Part shown: positions 1-12,969 of the stretch, in pieces
How positions within the stretch are numbered: position 1 is the first letter of the stretch
Layout of the letters: each line of letters opens with the position of its first letter
Notes under the pieces: generated by a model
Told to the model about the DNA's origin: nothing
Databases searched by the model: none
What the model saw: the letters and a program-made list of their open reading frames with translations, nothing else
Position numbers and translations under genes: made by a program
Source: Paralichthys olivaceus
Lineage: Eukaryota > Chordata > Actinopteri > Pleuronectiformes > Paralichthyidae
Length of the DNA: 64,000 nt
NCBI RefSeq assembly: GCF_024713975.1
Contig: NC_091103.1
Coordinates: 8,001,501-8,065,500, forward strand
Reading direction: 5' to 3'

Positions 1-564
1 GGAATGAGGTGGATTATGATGTCTGTCAGAAAAGAAAAGTTACGGCTACGGGGTGTTTAGAAATGATTTGTCATCAAAGAGAAATGAATGCAGTAGTAAT
101 ATTTCAAAATGTGACGGGAGTAACTCGACCCACACTCAGGTTATTAACTGCTGAAGTCAGTCGATGGAGGCATTACATCACCAACATAATGGGAGGTGAC
201 AGGCTGATCCCAGTGTGACACACTTGGAGGAGGAGAGGGGGGGTGGAGAGTGGATACTATAGTGGCCATGGTGCATGATGGATAGCGGGCAGGCCTGTCA
301 ACTCATGCATGTGAAGTGATGGAGGAGGAGTTATTGTGTAGGAGTGTGTGTGGGGGGGGGGCTTTGTTGGTGCAGAGTGTTTGTTGGCCACTGTAGTGTG
401 TTTCCGGTAATTGTCTCTATGTGTGTGCATGCGTTTGCGTGTGCGTGTGTTCACAGTCTCACTGTCGCTCTGGTTGTCATCAAGTCTAATTACTCAGGAG
501 CTAACCTGTCAGCAATCTGCACCAATCACACAACAGTAGAGGACGTAGTCAAAGAGCACACACA

Positions 565-610
<46 letters not shown>

Positions 611-1245
611 GAAATGATGCCATTATGTCTCCAACATTTTTCTGCCTCTTTCCTTTGCATCCATTTAATATGTTTCTTCTCATGACTATATATAGTTTTC
701 TTGCAGCTTATAGAACTGTTGAGAGGCAACATGTATTGTAAGGTTATGCGACGAGTATAATGAGATATAGCAAAAAAAAGTTCCTTATGTTCCTTATGGG
801 GTGCTGTACTGTCAGGAGTTAACAGACACACATTCTTTCTCCTCAGTTAAGTTTAGAATGTCAAACATTTAAACAGTCTAGATGCCATTGTTGTCTTGTT
901 TTTAACAGAATAACATCCTTATGTCAACTCCTTTGGTATTCAAATATCAAGCAGCTACATTTACTGAAAAAGGTTTTACCGCCAAACTTTTGGTCTCCTC
1001 TGCTCTCCTTTCAGTTTTTCTCTTGTTTGACATGATGTCATATTTTTGGTAATATTTGATATTTGGGTGACAAACACTGCTGCCGATAAACATTTATTCT
1101 CCTTATTGTGACACAGAAATGATGTATGTCCCTAGAATTAAGTCACATGAATGAGAACATTACTTTATTATTCATCAGTTCTATATCCAATCTTTCTTCT
1201 CTCCTTTTCTTTCCTTTCCAACTCAAACCTGTCTCTGATCACTAG
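1..1245. other. Intron sequence of the gdpd5-like gene, left edge
   Basis: This stretch precedes the first exon I can recognise (1246). It should be the intron before it, because that exon opens in mid-domain with a split codon. I looked for the preceding GDPD exon, which would carry the HRG and EN catalytic motifs, and did not find it. The only clear structure is an imperfect CA microsatellite at about 557-610. Confidence 0.5.
557..610. repeat. (CA)n microsatellite
   Basis: CA dinucleotide run with a few interruptions (one CT, one AA). The open frames over it are repeat artefacts. Confidence 0.9.
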
Positions 1246-4200
1246 TGTGGACGGAGTGCCTTTCCTGATGCACGACCGCACGCTGCGGAGGACCACAGAC
1301 GTAGAGAAGGTTTTCCCAGACAGACGGACGAATGAAGCCACACTCTTTAACTGGACAGATCTGCAGCAGCTCAACGCAGGACAGTGGTTCCTTAAGGTAG
1401 TGCTGGGTTGCCAAAGACAACTGTTAAGGGTTATTTTAAGGCCATTTCAGCTTTTCACACAGCGTGAGTCATGTTTGTCTAATTGATCAATCCATGTTTC
1501 AGAGATTCTCAAGGTCAAAGCGGGCTTCGGAATAATTATTAGTTTCAACCTGAAGTGCCAGACTAGTGCTCCAAACAGAATGAGACTGACAAACAAGTAA
1601 TGAAAAGTGTGTATAAATTAGGGATGTCACAGTGTGGAAATTTTCCCATGGGGCAATAAAAGTTTGACAACAGCTGTGTCATCGATCACTCTGGCGTTTT
1701 AACAACAAGACAGTGTAATTATGTGGGCGCTGATACACAAAAATAAACCAAATAAGTTAAGTAAATACAGCCTGTCCTGGTGCTAGTGTGGCACAGGCTG
1801 CATTTTTCTATCCAAAACCCGTCCGAGCCCGAGAAACTAATAGCGCCCGGCCCAAATCCAACAGACATTCTGTTTCATTCTGAGTTTTTGTTACCTTGTC
1901 CCTCACACACATGGTGATCAGTTGTTTTTCCTGATTACAGACATGTGCATGTACAATCATTTAAAAGTTAATGTCTTCATGTAAATCTTCTCTTTAAAAT
2001 TCTTAATCGTTCCGTCCATGTCTTGTGTTCTTGGTTTGTGTTTTGAAATAAGAGTTTGTTTGATATTTTCTTCTGGAGCTGAGATTTTATGAGATCGGAC
2101 TGCTGCACAAACACACTTTGCTGCTCTGCCTGCTGTGTCAGTCTTCCTTTGAATCCATCTTATGTTCTCCTCTGTCCTTCTTTCAATCTATTTAGACTGC
2201 ACATGCATTCATGTTGCTGGATATGTATTCCACAAAATAACCTTATCACTTCTGTACAGTTACTGCCAAAACATGCCACATGTTATGTCCTGATTGTTTA
2301 ATACAAGTGTCATCAAAATTATATGATTAGGTGAAGCGCATCATGGATGATCTAAAAAAAAAAGAAGCTTTGACGAGGAGTGAGGGAGCGTTGAAGCTAG
2401 AAAGAATGTGAAGGAAATAAGGAAAATATTCCTCTATTTTTATTTCCTGTAGGCGTCTGCATCATATTAGGATTATGAATGCATATATATTTCTCTTCAG
2501 GGTTCCAAAAGCCGCAGTGGAAGCGTTGGTATGTTGTTTTGATCATATAAACAGTTAAACTCCCTTATATGTGGTCATGTGTTTTAGGATGACCCCTTCT
2601 GGACGGTGCACACGCTGTCCCCGCACGAGAAGACTCTGATTGCCAACCAGAGTGTTTGCAGCCTGGAGCAGCTTCTAAAGTTGTCCTCCTACCATAACAA
2701 CACAGTGGTTTTCAGGCTCAGGAGACCACCTCCGGACCACCCCTGTTACCACAGCTGGATCAACGACACACTACATGCTGTGCAGCAGTCTGGGATTCCT
2801 CAGAACCTGGTAGGTGTAGAGGAACCCAATTCATGGCCCAAGCACCCACAGCACAATGTCTGGCTATTCATTCTGAACGTATTCAATGTGAAAAGGATGG
2901 TTGGAAACGTCAGATAATCTAAACTACAGCTATAAATGAGTTAATTATCTTTAACCACAGTTTTATTGAATGTATCTGTTTAATATGTCATAAATATTCT
3001 AAACACTACCTAAACCTGTTTTTAAGTAAAAGCAGTGAAATGTTTCTTGTGACTGAATCCTTTCATTTGTTCTAACAGGTTTTTATTGTGAAATAATATT
3101 TGAAGGACTGGAAGATGCACAGCTTCATACCGTAGAGTCCTGGCATTTATTTGAGTACATAGGTTACTTTATTAGTAGAATTGCAGTCTTCATAACAGAA
3201 ACCTCATGTAGCAGCTCCGCAGCAGACACGCTCCATGTGTGAACAACAGATGCCCACGAAAAGCAACAGCCCTGTGACGCAGCTGTCATTCGCTGCACAC
3301 ATGACCAGTGTGGCTGAGGCGTTAGGGGCAAGTGTAACAGCGGGTTGCGTGTCTCTGTGCTGTCTGCAGGTGATGTGGACTCCAGATGAGCACAGAGCTC
3401 AGGTGAGACAGCTGGCTCCAGGTCTGATCCAGACTTCAGAGGAGAACCTCAGTCCTCAGAGTCTCAACCAGTCGGGCATCAGCAGGCTGCTGCTCAGATA
3501 CAACCAGGCCAGCACACAGGAAATCAGGTTGGGAACATACACGTGTTGGCAATTTAACACTTGCATGATGTTTTAAAACAAATAAAAATTTGTGTTATTG
3601 GTTTCAGTGACTTCTCCGAGAGCCACATCCACCTCACCCTCTACACTGTCAACGAGCCCTGGCTGTTCTCGGTGCTCTGGTGCAGTGGTGTGTCATCGGT
3701 TTCTTCAGAGGCTCCGCACATCCTCAAAAAGGTGCCTTACCCCATCTGGCTCATGGTAAGAATTCATCACACTCTCTGTAGTCAAAGTCCATCAGCGATT
3801 CCGACCAGAGGCGTGTTTGCAGGTTGTCCGTCCATCTGACAGTGGCATCCTCTCGAACACGATATATAAGGAATGCCTAGAGGGAATTTCATTACATCTG
3901 GCACACACGCCCACTTGGACTGAGGGATGAACTGATCAGAATTGAATGTGGTTGTCGAAAGGTCAAGATCATTTTGGTCAAAGTTCAACAATTTATTCTC
4001 TAATAATGATAAAAAGACAGATATAAAAATACCTCAAAGGCTTCCCCCCGACATGAGTCTGGACTGTAGACTCTATAAAATAGTTCTGAACAAACATGGA
4101 TGTAAACTGCGACGTGACGGGTTGGTAGAGGTATACAACCATGAGGCAGTGATTTTAGTTTATTCCAGATTATATTTGAGATTATCTGTTACCTCCGCAA

Positions 4201-7200
4201 GGACTTTGTGTTTTCACCCCTGTCCCATTGTTTCTTGGTTGGTTTGTATGTTTGTTTGTTATAATCAACACGCTATTGTTTCTCTGTTTCTGTAACGGAC
4301 CACATTTCATTTTAAAATGCCAGACTCGTCCTTCGTGTTTGCACTTGCTATAAGTTCATGGTCAAGGTACTTGTGTCCTCAGCCTGTCTCCTCTCCTTCA
4401 GCTGCACCTCCTCTGCGTGACTTAATTAGATTTTACTGGGTGATGTCAATTTGGGACCCTTGCTATCCACTGAGCTCATCCACTGTGTTTATTACCTGCA
4501 CTGAACATGCTCGTGCTATTATTTTCCAGCACTCACCTGAAGTCCCGGCACAGTGAAAGGACCTTTTCATAAAGAGCATCAACAAGCATAATCACTGTAG
4601 CAGATCCTGTAGAGAACAGCTCAACACTGCGTCTGTGGTATTGTTTCACCTGCCTCGTCTGTGCAGTGTGCCAGCCTGGTCCCGTTGTCTGTCGCCATAT
4701 GAGAGTTCAACATGACAACATGTTAATGTGACTCAGGCCCCCCTGCTGTGGTTCAGGGAGAGTTTGCACTGTGAATCTAAGTCAAACTTGGCACTTGGTA
4801 GAGTGCACTGCCCAATAGACCCCTTAGATTCAATCAAGCTGCTCAAAATGTCGTACACTCACAGGTATCTACTCCCTTAATGTGCATGATGTTTGTCATC
4901 AAGATTCATGGATTATTCTCTGGAAAATAGATGAAAATATTGATTCCTGGATCCATTCAACACCAAATGTAATGGGCTCTTCCCTGACCCAAACCACATC
5001 CTTCAACCTAGTTTGATGGAAATCTGTTATGTTGTTGTTGTGTAATTATGCTTAAAAACAAACCAACTGTCAAACTAATGGGGTGAAAACACAACCCCTT
5101 TGGCAATGGTAATGTCAATCTTCTTGTTGACAAGAATGCACATTTAAAAGACCTGATACCTTGTCCAAGTGTTATATATTATAGAGCTTTTATCAAATAA
5201 GATGTTAGATTGTAGGAATAATGCACATATCATGTAAGACAGTTAAGATGATGCTTCTAACGTTAGAAACTGTTTGTTGAAATATACTGCCATCCAGTGG
5301 TGGGTCTTGCTACAACATTTGCAAAGTTAACACAAAATATAACATAACTCTGTGTGTGTGTGTTTGTGTTTCCAGAGACCAAAGGAGTACTGCCTGATGT
5401 GGGTGACTGCAGACCTCATCTCTATTGCTGTAGTTGTAGGAATATTCATTTTCCAGAAGTAAGTACGGTCACTGGGTGAAGTAACTGTCGTAAAATCAGT
5501 GAAGTGAGTTTTAATGCACAAGTTAACGTCTCTCAAATTCTCTGCTGGAACACATCATGACTATTCTCTTCTCCTGTGTTTTCAGTATTTAAAAATGATA
5601 TGCCTTAATGACCTTTACACACAACATACTTGTTATGTGGTTTTATAAGATGCATCTCAGCTGTCCTCTCCTGTGTGTTGTGACAGAGCAGATGTATTTT
5701 CTCTGAGCATGTCTTCTTCTGGTCAAAGTGTTTAAACCCCTCCAGCACTTCTTTATTTAAGAGCGTGGTCTTTCAGTTTGAGAGCAGGATTTATTGATTT
5801 CATGTTCAGATGTCTAAATGTCCCAACATATAGAATGCCAGGTGTAGTGTTGACAAATGAAATTACCTCACCCTCGTTGTGATTACTTTTGCTGTTGGTA
5901 CTATTCGGGAAAAAAACTAAATCTATTTGTTTTTATATTTGCTAGCAACAGTGCTCCCACAATGTAAAAACTGGATTGAGATCCTTGGTGTTGCTTCTTC
6001 ACGGTGACCAGTGATCTTCTAGACTCTTGAATTTTGACAAATAAACCCAAAAAAAATCCAGGAGCAGGGGAGAAATCCGAGAACAGACATTTCACGTGCA
6101 CACAGAAGCCACGTGAGCACAAGAAGAGGCACTGAAGCTGGAGAGCAGGACATCTGAGCTCAAGCAGGGTATATATGAGTGCAAGTGCTCTGCTGTCCAA
6201 CTGAAAGACCACACTTGTAAATAAAGAAATGAAAAAACGTATATCTGTTCCTCCGCTAGAGAGCAGGAGAGTGTGATGGTCTGTCCTTCAGGGAGACGGG
6301 ATTTTGTTTGTTTGTTTGTTTACATGATGCATTGCAGGTTTGCTCGGCTCAGTCCAACAGCAGCTTCTGCTGGCTTCTAAACTGACTTCTCTTGTCTCCC
6401 GTCCTTCTTTTTTTTGTCTTTCCTCCTCTCCTTCCTTGTCCTCTCTTCCTCTGCCTGATGTGCATGCTCTTCTCCTCCTCTGCTGCATACTGGCATCTTC
6501 TCTCAGCTATCACATGATCAGGTAACTGGGTCATGTCTTTCTGACCCAAAGTCTTCTAACTCTTCATCCTCTGTCTGTCTTCCACTTTCTTTATCCATCA
6601 TTCTCTTGTTTGAGGCATTCTTTGTCTTCTCTCTGTCTATTTTTCTCACTCTTTATTAAGACATCATTCTCCATCTGATTTTTCTCTCCACCTTACTCAT
6701 GTATTTATTTCCTCTCTCTTTCTTCTCTGTCTCTCACCTGAATCATAAAGCGCTGCTGACACTTTCCTCTAAAGGGTCTTTATCCCTGTGGGCTGTATCA
6801 AATAAATGTTTTCACCTACGCAGCTCAAAATATCCACAGCATCTAGTCCCAGTTAGATTTATTTTCCGTCTCATTAACCAAAAGACTGAAACATCCAAAA
6901 TGAATGACGGCCTCATCAGTGGAAGTGCCTCAGGACCGATGCTGATGAACTTAAGCCTCGCTTATTTGCATTTCTGTTCCTCAATGCCTTTGTGCATTAG
7001 TCCTGATTTATTGTGCCTAATGCTCGTCCCGTAAGTTAATTGAAGTTAAGGCTGTTCATTTAAACAAGGATGTGATTTTCGTACACAGGAAATGACTCAG
7101 TCTTCTGCCTTGACTGACGTACTAATCCAAGAGAGCGAGGGATTGTTAAATGTTAATTAGCTGAATGCTCTCGTAATGTTTCACAGAACAGAATGTTCTT

Positions 7201-9369
7201 TCACGATTATTCACAAGGCACAGTATATTGAATAGACTTACAGCACATGCAGGAAAATACATAAAGATTTTTTTTCCTACACCAGATCAAATTATTTAAG
7301 TGTAGCTATTAGTTCTAGTTTTTCAAATTAAACAGATTTATTTATCTCCATAAAACAACCAGATTTTGTAAAGTAACTCATTAGTTACTTTAAATGAAAT
7401 TTCAATTCAAACATCGTCTCGAGGTGATTTCTAATGTAACATGTGACACTGCAGGTATCGGATGAGCGGTATGCGCAGCTACAACCCTGAGCAGATCATG
7501 CTGAGCGCTGCCGTCAGGAGGTCCAGTCGAGACATTAGCGTCATGAAGGAGAAACTTATCTTTTCAGGTGAGGCCCTCGCATCGAAATGAAAATGTCCTG
7601 TTGTGGGTCTTTGTTGTTTGTAGTGTGTTGTTTGTTTGGGCTCCTGAACTCAAAAACAGATTTCTCTCATTGTACTTTTTACCGATTTACAAAATCAATC
7701 TCACACTTTTTGAACTGGAAGATGAGGAATGGGACTTTTCTTGAGTTTCAGGTGCCCCAATAGCATGTGACTCCATCCCAGCATGAATCTGTCTGTGAAT
7801 GTTCTCGCTCCTTCTTTTCCTCCTCTGCCTCTCATCCTCATTGAAGGTCAGCCCCAGTAAAGCCGCCTGCCTTCTCCAATCTTCGCGTGTGATGTGCACC
7901 ACCTCCTGTCCATCCTACCTCCTCTCCATCTCCTCCGCCAGCAGTGACTTCTTCCTTTTATTATTCCATGCATCCATTGCCTCCCTCGTTACGTGCCACC
8001 TCTATGCCTATTTTGCCCTTTCCATCCATTCATCCATCGCTTCACACACCTTGTGATCTCCCCATCATTCCTCCCTGTGGAGACGTCGTTCTGTGTAGGG
8101 GAGTTTATAGACACCCAGTTCTGTCTAGACAGCCTGTAATGCTGGGGGTGAAAGGTAAGCAGTGCCAGCTGATCAACATTTCCTGTTTCATATGTTCTGT
8201 ATTTCCACTTTTTCTTGGATCACTAAAGCCATTTTCAGACATGAAAAGAGTTTTGCTTTCACATAGCAGGAGACTTTCCAGTTCTGACGCTTTCACAACA
8301 AAAGGAAAATGTTCAAAAGAAAGGATATGATCTTTAAATTCAGCTGCGGAAATCACATTTTTGTTAACAGCAACATGGAAACAGGCATCAAGAGATATCG
8401 TCAAACGCTCTCAAAAGTCCTTGTCTTTCCACGTTGTCATTTTAGTCAGAGTTCTCTACGTGTATGGCTCCTGAGATATTTGTATTCTCTTTTTTTTTTT
8501 TTTTTACAGTTTAACGCCTGTCTCATGTTGGAAACTTCATCAACGTGCCTGCATGGTCGCTCTACATCTTGTTCCCTCCTTTTCTCAACCATCTCTTTAC
8601 GGTCGATCTCTTTACGGTCACTCTCTCTAAATGATTTTGTTCCTCCATTATCTCAGATAATTGTGAGTTAATGACGTGGTTCCCTCTTGTTAATTCAAGA
8701 ACATGCCACAACAGGGTCTTCAAGCATGTCATGACGCTGCTTCACCTCGGTCAGAAACCCTGTTTGCTTTTCTCTCTCTGAAGCTGAAATGGAAGGAAGC
8801 CCTGCCTCCAACAGCTTGAATAGGATTGGTGTATTATTCCTACCCCAAGTAGCGATTTCACACCATGCAGAGATTCAACAGACCATCAGGGTTCTTCTAA
8901 CTGTAGCTACACTACTGAACTATTAGTTATTATTAGATGAAGTACGATTCTATGATGATTAAGTACAGCAGTAGATGATGGTAATGCACCTTTCAGTTTG
9001 TTGCCACTCGCCAATAAAGTTAACACAGAAGAAGCTTGTAGATTCTCACATGGGCTCCTGTGAACATTTTACGAGAGGGCTGGCGCAAACATTCCAGAAA
9101 ATGTCCAAAGCAATTGACATCTGCGTTCTCTGTAAAATTTAATTCAAATGTCCGAAGTTCAGTTCATGTCTGAAAGCAGCTTTATTGACTAAGAGTGTCA
9201 ATGTTTATGCAAACGAGTCAAACATGTAAGTACTATAGGTGACTGATTTTAGTTTTTCTGTTTTATCCTTTGGTGCCCTCCAGAGGTGGGAAACGGAGCT
9301 GGCAGTGCTGAGGAGCTGTATGCGGACAATGACTGCGACTACTACACCAATCAGGGCATCAGCCAGTGA
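1246..9369 (+). CDS. gdpd5: Glycerophosphodiester phosphodiesterase domain protein 5-like (GDE2), 3' part
   Basis: Partial gene; the 5' exons lie left of the window. Coding exons: 1246-1396, 2588-2809, 3370-3527, 3608-3755, 5376-5458, 7455-7567 and 9284-9369 with stop TGA. All junctions are GT-AG and phases agree. The visible 320 or so residues hold the second half of the GDPD catalytic domain, including the HD motif in VPFLMHDRTLRRTT, then a last membrane segment in exon 5 (CLMWVTADL onward) and a cytoplasmic tail with SYNPEQIMLSAAVRR and SRDISVMKEKLIFS. That tail matches vertebrate GDPD5 as I know it better than GDPD2 or GDPD4. GDPD5 is a multi-pass plasma-membrane ectoenzyme that hydrolyses glycerophosphocholine and releases some GPI-anchored proteins. 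It converges with hspa13. Fish have gdpd5 duplicates, and I cannot say which copy this is. Confidence 0.88.
8226..9182. repeat. Possible MITE with TTTCAGACATGAA terminal repeats
   Basis: Inside the last gdpd5 intron. The left end (8226-8245) reads AAGCCATTTTCAGACATGAA. The right end (9160-9182), read on the other strand, starts AAGCTGCTTTCAGACATGAA. These look like diverged terminal inverted repeats about 0.95 kb apart. The interior has a poly-T run near 8490 and no coding capacity that I recognise. It could also be two separate relics facing each other. Confidence 0.5.
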
Positions 9370-10469
9370 TTGAAACTGAGCCATGTGTGATCTGCTGTGG
9401 CGTGACGGAGACAACGACACTCTGTGTTCAAATCATTACTGTTTTTATCCGGTGTGAGGTTTCTCCTCTGTCCTACTGATGAACTGACAGATATGTTATA
9501 CCTGTAGGAGAAGCGAAGCACCATTTGTTATGTGTACATTCTGTAAATAAGGTTTTTTTGCTTGTCAGATTTACTGTCTATCACACGGGACGATACTTTT
9601 TATTAAAAGAATTCGCCAAACCTGTGGCTGAGAGGCCCCTCGGGTTACCATCGCCTGCTTCTCCTCAAAACTTTGATTCCAGATTCTTTATTTTGAGCAG
9701 TTTATTGCTGTGAGCAATGTAAATGATATTGTTCTCTTAGCAGATTAATTTATTTTTAAACAAGGCTTTTTAAAATCCTTTATTGCCGCATGAGACAAAA
9801 AGCTTAATCGCTCGTTCTGCTCCTGCCGTCTGTCACCACTCTGCTGTGCTGCTGTTCATAATGGAACAAATATTACTATTTATATTTAAAGAGAAGAGAA
9901 AAAAACAAAGAATTTGTTTACAGAGATCCTGCCTTCTCCAGGTGAAATATTCACGTGACGTATGTAAGATGATTCTTTTGATCGAGGCTGAATGAAGAGC
10001 GCTGCCCTCTGATCACCGCATGTTACAGTAACTATCATATCCGACTTGTGTGAGCTGTGCTCCCGCTGTGTTACAGGAGGACCGGGTGAAAATGGTTTGG
10101 GGTGAAGATATTTGATGTCTTAATGGTAAATGTGAATGTGTTAGGGATAATATCTTTTTTTTAAGATGTGTATTGAGTGTGTCCTGACTGGATATGTATT
10201 TTTTTTACCCTGTGTGCAGTGATGTGTTGAGTGTGTTGTACAGAAAAAGTGAACCAATGTTAGAGATGCTCCGGGCGACTGAACGCTACATTTTAACAAG
10301 TTTAGGTTCAGTGTGGAAGAATTACGTGAAATGGATCTATTGGCTTTGAATTGAATATAAAATAATCCTAGTGATGTAGTGAATAATGTGTGATCGTGTA
10401 AATTGTACAAATTGTTTCTTTACCCTAGAACAGGCTCTTTATATAAATACTTTAAATCCCCCTCGGGAG

Positions 10470-10682
10470 CGGTGTCCTCTCTACGGAGGCCGCCATGTTT
10501 TTTTTTTACAGAAGTCTAGACTGAAAAAAAAAAACAAACACCTTTTGAGTTTCTATGACAACTGAAGGCTAACACAGGTTCTCTTTCCTGTTTGGAGGGG
10601 GAGGGTGAGTGAGAGGTATTCAGCTGCAACATGCAACTTTACCTGTAGATGTCACTAAATTCTTCACACTGAACCTTGAATA
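10470..10682 (+). repeat. Dispersed repeat, copy 1 (CACAGGTTCTCTTTC family)
   Basis: Shares an ordered series of blocks with 41600-41705: a GCCATGTTTTTTTTTTACAG-like block, a TCTAGACTG/TCCAAACTGGA block, ATGACAACTGAAGG/CTGACAACTGGAGG, then ACAGGTTCTCTTTC and TGTTTGGA. Both copies are on the same strand. This copy sits in the presumed gdpd5 3' UTR. I recognise the pattern as a common fish repeat but cannot assign its class. Confidence 0.7.
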
Positions 10683-10921
10683 TAAGCGCAACAATAGTCA
10701 TTTCACTTTGCACAAGCTCAGTGGGCTGCAGTAGAGGTTGTGTCATGCTGAGCAACATCTCACTGTTGGCTTCTGGATGCTGAATGCTGTAATGTTAATG
10801 AAGTGGGTACTAAATGTGAAACTGAAGCTCTAAGCTCACTGAAGGGACACGACTACAGGCGTTACAGGGTCAAGACATTGGTTGACTTTTGTGTTGACTT
10901 TTTCTTTTTTTGTGCCTCAGA

Positions 10922-10934
10922 ATTAAACATTAAA
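10922..10934 (+). terminator. Candidate poly(A) signals of gdpd5
   Basis: Two overlapping-range ATTAAA hexamers (10922-10927 and 10929-10934) lie about 1.55 kb after the gdpd5 stop. This is inferred from sequence only; nearer cryptic signals cannot be excluded. Confidence 0.4.
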
Positions 10935-11029
10935 ACATTTTAAAATACAAGTGTGTGGTGTTTTGTTCTGTTGTATGTTTATTTGTTGGACGTTTTCATG
11001 CTTAACTACTTACAAATCAATCATTTCAC

Positions 11030-11085
11030 ACCCAGGGTGTGGCCCGCTTGTCGCCTGATGTCAGCTGTGATTGGATCCAGCTGTT
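11030..11085 (-). repeat. Relic of a GGAGCTGGAGCC-type dispersed repeat
   Basis: Read on the minus strand, this matches part of 27310-27480 and 60745-60865: GCTGGATCCAATCACAGCTG, then a GGCGACAAGCGGG-like block, then ACACCCTGG. All three are old, truncated copies of a repeat common in fish. The class is not determined. Confidence 0.6.
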
Positions 11086-12004
11086 TTTGTTTTCACAGTA
11101 TTGAGGTAATTTACCTGAAGAATGGGTGTTTCTAACCAGTAGACTTAAAAACCTGTCAGCAATCGATGATCTTACGTTCAACCACCTGGACGACCACCTC
11201 ACTGTGAACCAGGAGTTATGATGTTTGGGTCCCAACACCTGTAGGTGTAGTTTGACTCTTGAAGAACAAACACTGGAGAAGCAGCAATATGCAGTTTTAA
11301 TTGGTCATAGCAAATTAACTTCACTTTTTAGGTGGATAGACTCTGACAATGAGTTTTACTTCATACAAAAATAGATCCTTCTCTCCCAGTCCCTAGAGAC
11401 TGAATCACTACATTATCAAATGCAAACTGTGCAGCCTCAGAATTCAGATTAGATGAAAATGAAATAAAATAAATACACATACTCATGAATGACTAAAAAA
11501 AGCTTGATGGTTTTACAGGAATGTGGTAACTATAAGTTCTTGGTGAGAAATGTTGATCCTCACTGGATCGTCTGTATTTCAGAGATACAGAGTTCTGGGT
11601 TTCATTCTTTCAAAGAAAGATCAAACATCATGTGTGACAGTAACATGTTTCTCAGTATCATTACGTAAGGCAGCAGAAAGCAATGCTTTGGTCCTATGGG
11701 AGAGTCGACCTTCTCTTCCTACAGCAGCAAAAAAACCTGGTGTTTCCAACACGTGTGCAGTGTTGTGCAAGTCATCTTACTTTAAATATAGCAAACACAA
11801 AGCATGCCGCATAAGCAAGTCCTGGAATACGACAGAGAAAATAAATCATAGTATAACATGAACAAAGTCATAATACTATTACAAAAATAGTCATTCTTTT
11901 TATTTTTAAGTTAAACCTTAGTAAAGGTTTCACGTATAAGAAAATACCTCCCGCTCAATCTTTTTGCTCATCAGCACCAAGTATTATTCTCGTAATATTA
12001 CAAC

Positions 12005-12010
12005 TTTATT
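12005..12010 (-). terminator. Candidate poly(A) signal of hspa13
   Basis: Minus-strand AATAAA about 960 bases after the hspa13 stop. Other AT-rich candidates occur near 11899-11904, so the exact end is uncertain. Confidence 0.3.
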
Positions 12011-12424
12011 CTTGTAATATTACAACTTTCTTCAATATGAAACTAATACAGTGTTGTACTGAAACTTGCAGCACTAAAAGTGAATTTACTCATGGTGCTA
12101 ATTCACAGTACTGTGTGAACATTAACAACATGCAGTCTCCTGTTTGCTGCTGCCTCTGCACCTGACAGGATTCATTAGTTATCAGACGAGCACTCTTGTG
12201 AGTATTAAAGTTAATTTGTAATAAATTAATTGTTTACATATTTAAATGTATTCTAGTGGACATGGGATCATTTCATGGTTCTGGAAAAGAGGTCTCTGTG
12301 TGAACCACTAAATCACAGCGGTTGGGTTCAGTTCAGAGTATAGCAGCTTTCTGAAAAGGCACAAACACACTGTACATCAGCCTTCAATGAGAAGATGTGA
12401 AAATGGAATTAAGGCCTGTAAAAC

Positions 12425-12497
12425 ACCTTCACACATACGTACACACACGCGCACACACACGTACACACACACACAAGCACACAGGCACGTACACACA
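12425..12497. repeat. Imperfect (CA)n tract
   Basis: CA-rich tract with CG and TA interruptions, in the presumed 3' UTR of hspa13. Confidence 0.8.
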
Positions 12498-12969
12498 GTT
12501 AATGACAATAAATAAATAAATAGCTGATGATGATGATGCACTGATTCGTCTCTACGTTCTTTTAACGAGTGGTGGTTCCCTGAATCACACTCCATCTAAG
12601 TAGACACACGACAGAGAAACATCTCTTTCACATTTCAGAGACTCGCTGTGTCTTTCTGCTGAAACTTCGACACGACAAAAGCAGCCGTAACTGTGAAAGT
12701 GAGGAGGAATGTTGACTTGTGCAGATGTTCTAACAATCACTGCACGTCAAAGAGGACAGTCGGCGTGTTTCAGTACATCATCTGCATTTTTTTTACGTCT
12801 GTTACTGAAATCTCTCACGAATAAGAAAGGAGACGATGAAAACCTGAACGTCTTGTGTGTGTGATCAGCAGAATTTACATTAAGCACAATAGAGACGTCT
12901 GACACAGCGAGGATTCTGTGGCCAGTCTGTTTCATCCCTTTTTATCTTAACACATTAGCCTTGTGAAGA

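Larger units (their letters stand above)
9370..12969. other. 3' UTRs and spacer between convergent gdpd5 and hspa13
   Basis: No coding exon was recognised here. The gdpd5 3' UTR probably runs to the ATTAAA pair at 10922-10934. The hspa13 3' UTR enters from the right; a minus-strand AATAAA lies at 12005-12010. The stretch also contains a dispersed repeat at 10470-10682, a short relic at 11030-11085 and an imperfect CA tract at 12425-12497. Nothing else was recognised. Confidence 0.6.

Noticed and set aside
7687-7902. 71-codon minus frame (RRQAALLGLTF, charged and Ser-rich)
   Set aside because: Lies in a gdpd5 intron, with no splice context or recognisable family.
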